From Streptomyces cinnamoneus (GTDB lineage: Bacteria; Actinomycetota; Actinomycetes; Streptomycetales; Streptomycetaceae): a DNA stretch of 63,224 nt. Below, piece after piece: positions 61,296 through 63,224 of the stretch. The notes under the pieces were generated by a model. That model was not told the origin of the DNA. It worked only from the letters and a program-made list of their open reading frames with translations, and did not search any database. Numbering within the stretch: the first letter of the stretch is position 1; every line of letters starts with the position of its first letter. The translations under genes and the position numbers were made by a program. The stretch spans positions 17,658 through 80,881 of the forward strand of contig NZ_BMVB01000025.1 in NCBI RefSeq assembly GCF_014650495.1, in the 5' to 3' direction.

Positions 61296-62282
61296 ATGGG
61301 AACGACAAGCAGGTTCAGCAATCCGTATGCGCTCTTGATGGTGACGATGGTGCTCTGGGGGAGCTCGTTCGCCAGCTCCAAGTCGGTCGTGGCGCACGTA
61401 CCGCACTCCGTGGGAGCCTTCCTGCGGTTCGGCGGCGGTGCGCTGGCCCTGCTGCTGGCCGTAGCGATGTCCGGCAGCCGTACGGAGCGCGTACCGGCCC
61501 GCAACGGATGGCTGGCGGCGGGGGCCGGTGTGCTGGGCGTCTTCGCCTACAACGGCTTCTTCTTCTGGGGCCTGTCGCTCGCCCCGTCCTTGGACGCCGG
61601 CATCCTCATCCCGGTCATGAGTCCGGTCCTCACGAGCACGTTCCTTCTGACGACCGGCAAGGAGAAGGCGACCTGGGCACGCGTCACCGGCCTGGCCCTC
61701 GGGCTCACCGGCGCGGGGATCTTCTTCATCGGAGCAGGCGGCAGCGGGGCCGGCGGCTCGTCCCGGCTCCTGGGCGACGCCCTCTTCCTCCTCAGTGCGG
61801 TGTGCTGGGCGTCCTACACCCTGGCGGGGCCGCGCGTCCTCGCAGGCATCGAGCCGCTGAAAGCCACCACGTACGCGACCTGCGCGGGTGCCGTGCTCCT
61901 CGGCTTCCTCGCAGCGCCCGACGTGGCCGACGTGGCGTGGAGCGACCTGCCGGCCAGTGTCTGGCTGAACACCGTATTCCTGGCGATCGGTCCCGCCGCC
62001 GTGGCGAACCTCCTGTACTACCGGGGCGTCGGGACCGTGGGTCCGGCCAAGGCATCTCTCATGATGTTCAACGTGCCCGTCATCAACACACTGTGCGCCA
62101 CCCTTCTCCTGGGCGAGTCCCTCGGCTGGCTCCAGGCCACCGGGGCGCTGGTGCTCGCGCTGGGCGCCGTACTCGCGGTCACACAGGGCAAGCCGCCCTG
62201 GCGCTCGGCCGACACCAAGGCGCAGCCTCCCGTGGCCGACGAGCCGACGGTCCGGGAGGCCACACCGGCCAGGAATACATGA
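61296..62282 (+). CDS. EamA/DMT-family transporter
   Basis: 328 residues with ten membrane segments from two EamA repeats (VTMVLWGSSFASSKSVVAHVP; LFLLSAVCWASYTLAGPRVL). Relatives export amino acids or metabolites; the substrate is not given by sequence. ATG 61296 has no strong ribosome site in the 66-base gap shared with the AraC gene. A short charged tail ends the protein. Confidence 0.88.
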   Translation: MGTTSRFSNPYALLMVTMVLWGSSFASSKSVVAHVPHSVGAFLRFGGGALALLLAVAMSGSRTERVPARNGWLAAGAGVLGVFAYNGFFFWGLSLAPSLDAGILIPVMSPVLTSTFLLTTGKEKATWARVTGLALGLTGAGIFFIGAGGSGAGGSSRLLGDALFLLSAVCWASYTLAGPRVLAGIEPLKATTYATCAGAVLLGFLAAPDVADVAWSDLPASVWLNTVFLAIGPAAVANLLYYRGVGTVGPAKASLMMFNVPVINTLCATLLLGESLGWLQATGALVLALGAVLAVTQGKPPWRSADTKAQPPVADEPTVREATPARNT

Positions 62283-62378
62283 CGGGGACTGCTCGGACGA
62301 CGAACTTCTCCCGGCCGAGCGTCGCCCTCGGCGGCGCGGGCTGCGGGGTGGATCTCGGCAAAGGTGCCGGCGTGCCCC

Positions 62379-62471
62379 CTACCGCCAGTCGCGCTTCTTG
62401 AAGATGAAGTACAGGCTCGTGCACACCACCCCGAGCTGCACCAGCAGCGTCACCACCAGCGCATCCCCGTA
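62379..62471 (-). pseudogene. Remnant of a membrane protein C-terminus
   Basis: On the minus strand a frame ending at TAG 62379 reads one hydrophobic helix and a basic end (YGDALVVTLLVQLGVVCTSL, then YFIFKKRDWR), typical of the last segment of CorA-like or similar transporters. Upstream the frame becomes non-protein-like at once and there is no start, so only about 30 codons remain. The rest of the 313-base gap between EamA and the small minus-strand gene holds only this and a terminator. Confidence 0.5.
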
Positions 62472-62525
62472 CCCCGCTGAGCGGGACCGGCCGCGCCCGG
62501 TACGGCAGCGGAGCCCCGATACGGC

Positions 62526-62564
62526 GGCAGGGCCCGGACCGCGCGTCGCGGTCCGGGCCCTGCC
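62526..62564 (-). terminator. 18-bp hairpin after the DUF6243-like gene
   Basis: A perfect 18-bp stem (GGCAGGGCCCGGACCGCG / CGCGGTCCGGGCCCTGCC) with a three-base loop, 32 bases past the stop of the minus-strand gene. Confidence 0.8.
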
Positions 62565-62595
62565 CTCTGGGGTGCCGCCCTGTGGCGGCCGTGCG

Positions 62596-62811
62596 TCAGC
62601 TCTGTGCGGTGTCGTCGCTCGCCTGCCCGGCGGCCTCGGCTGCGCGTGCCTTTTCGCGCATCTTGCGAACCAGCTCCGCCTTCTGGGCGGCGGCGCCCTG
62701 GCGGTCGAGGTTGCGGTGCGGACCGTTGTTCTGCCGTTCGGCGCGGGACAGCTTCTTGCGCTGGCCGCCGCCCTGGCCCACGGGGTTGTTGATGTTCTTG
62801 CTGTCGGTCAC
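62596..62811 (-). CDS. DUF6243-like small basic protein
   Basis: 71 residues, polar and charged, with NNPVGQGGGQRKKLSRAERQ and KAELVRKMREKA. The pattern matches the small Streptomyces DUF6243 family, of unknown function; probably a disordered, nucleic-acid or ribosome-associated protein. GTG 62811 has a GGGAG site. Confidence 0.75.
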   Translation of the reverse strand: MTDSKNINNPVGQGGGQRKKLSRAERQNNGPHRNLDRQGAAAQKAELVRKMREKARAAEAAGQASDDTAQS

Positions 62812-63159
62812 GGGTTCTCCCGGTGGTGATGTGAAGTGATCTACGGATTCATCGGTGGGGGACGGGCGCGGCGACGTCGAGGGACGTCAGCGGGGGCCCG
62901 TCACGCTCTCACTCGTAAATCGGGGTCTGGAAGAACATGACAAAGACGTTACCTGGTTCCGTCCGCTCCGCGCGCCAAGATTTTCGCCGCCCCGGCGCCG
63001 GAATTATCCGCACGGAGGCAGAGCGCAAGTGGCGCTCGGTGATCACTCGGGGTTGCTGTGTCCCCAAGGCTGGGCCCCGGGGAGAGACGCGGAAGGCCCC
63101 GCACGGAACCGGGAGGCCGGGGGTTCACGTGCGGGGCCGCGCTCAGAGGGAGGGGGCCG
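62812..63159. other. Intergenic region near window end
   Basis: 348 bases between the DUF6243-like start and the stop of the last gene. No gene with a ribosome site is visible. It includes AT-richer promoter-like sequence around 62915-62960 and the terminator hairpin 63095-63138. Confidence 0.6.
63095..63138 (-). terminator. Hairpin terminator of the last gene
   Basis: An 11-bp stem (GGCCCCGCACG / CGTGCGGGGCC) extended by five more pairs (GAACC / GGTTC) past a one-base bulge, 22 bases beyond the minus-strand stop at 63160. Confidence 0.75.
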
Positions 63160-63224
63160 TCAGACTCGGGTCAGGGTGAACGTGCCCGTGCCGTCCTGCC
63201 TGCCGCTGGAGTACTGGCGGATCA
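63160..63224 (-). CDS. 3' end of an unidentified gene
   Basis: The last 20 codons of a minus-strand frame, ending in GRQDGTGTFTLTRV and TGA at 63160. The Thr-rich beta-like end could be part of an extracellular domain, but too little is present to name it. A strong terminator follows it, which supports a real gene end. Confidence 0.55.
   Translation of the reverse strand, partial: IRQYSSGRQDGTGTFTLTRV

Overview
The window is chromosomal DNA of a Streptomyces-like actinomycete. The evidence is the very high GC content with strongly GC-biased third codon positions, frequent GTG starts, several likely leaderless genes, and families typical of that genus: a SAV2148-type HEPN protein, a DUF6243-type small protein, DUF2637, a Cys-attenuation leader peptide, and an assimilatory sulfate reduction operon. 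I saw no tRNA, rRNA, IS element, phage gene or CRISPR array. The many long antisense ORFs are shadows caused by GC-rich codon usage.

Layout. 1-3.8 kb: a histidine kinase with a 9-bp-repeat-encoded tail at the window edge, then a divergent FtsX-type permease/ATPase export pair and a small stress-like protein. 3.9-15.3 kb: housekeeping and stress genes (RibD-like reductase, ZapE ATPase, deacetylase lipoprotein, treY, glgX, SAV2148-type HEPN protein, DEDDh exonuclease, M43 metalloprotease). 15.3-17.6 kb: a divergent APH-like phosphotransferase and macrolide-type glycosyltransferase sharing a palindromic promoter. 17.6-27.1 kb: one long minus-strand sulfur operon read as leader peptide, sir, a 31-aa mini-ORF, a 58-aa zinc ribbon, cysH, cysC, cysD, cysN, ssuA, ssuB, ssuC and a sirohydrochlorin chelatase. 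It takes sulfate to sulfide, imports organosulfonates and makes the siroheme that Sir needs.

27.2-41 kb: GNAT, a GAF-wHTH regulator, a YihY membrane protein, rsgA, an Ada-AlkA fusion plus Ogt for alkylation repair, a LuxR-type regulator, a degenerate PP2C-like protein, DinB, an ATPase of the anti-sigma kinase type, DUF2637, a GntR regulator and a TPR-like protein. 41-49.7 kb: a purine catabolism module with pucR divergent from a three-subunit xanthine dehydrogenase, an NCS2 purine permease and XdhC. A guaD-type guanine deaminase at 57.3 kb supplies the preceding step (guanine to xanthine). An MgtC-like protein follows XdhC.

50.5-57.2 kb is the most interesting part: a small double-glycine precursor peptide, a strong hairpin, then an NHLP-type export cassette (HlyD-like protein, C39-peptidase ABC transporter, second ABC transporter). 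No RiPP-modifying enzyme is adjacent and the core has no cysteine, so this looks like a self-contained leader-processing and export system for a peptide of unknown chemistry. 57.8-63.2 kb: a two-domain ABM/membrane fusion, a BBE-type flavoenzyme, an AraC/EamA pair, a decayed membrane protein remnant, a DUF6243-like protein and the 3' end of a gene that leaves the window.
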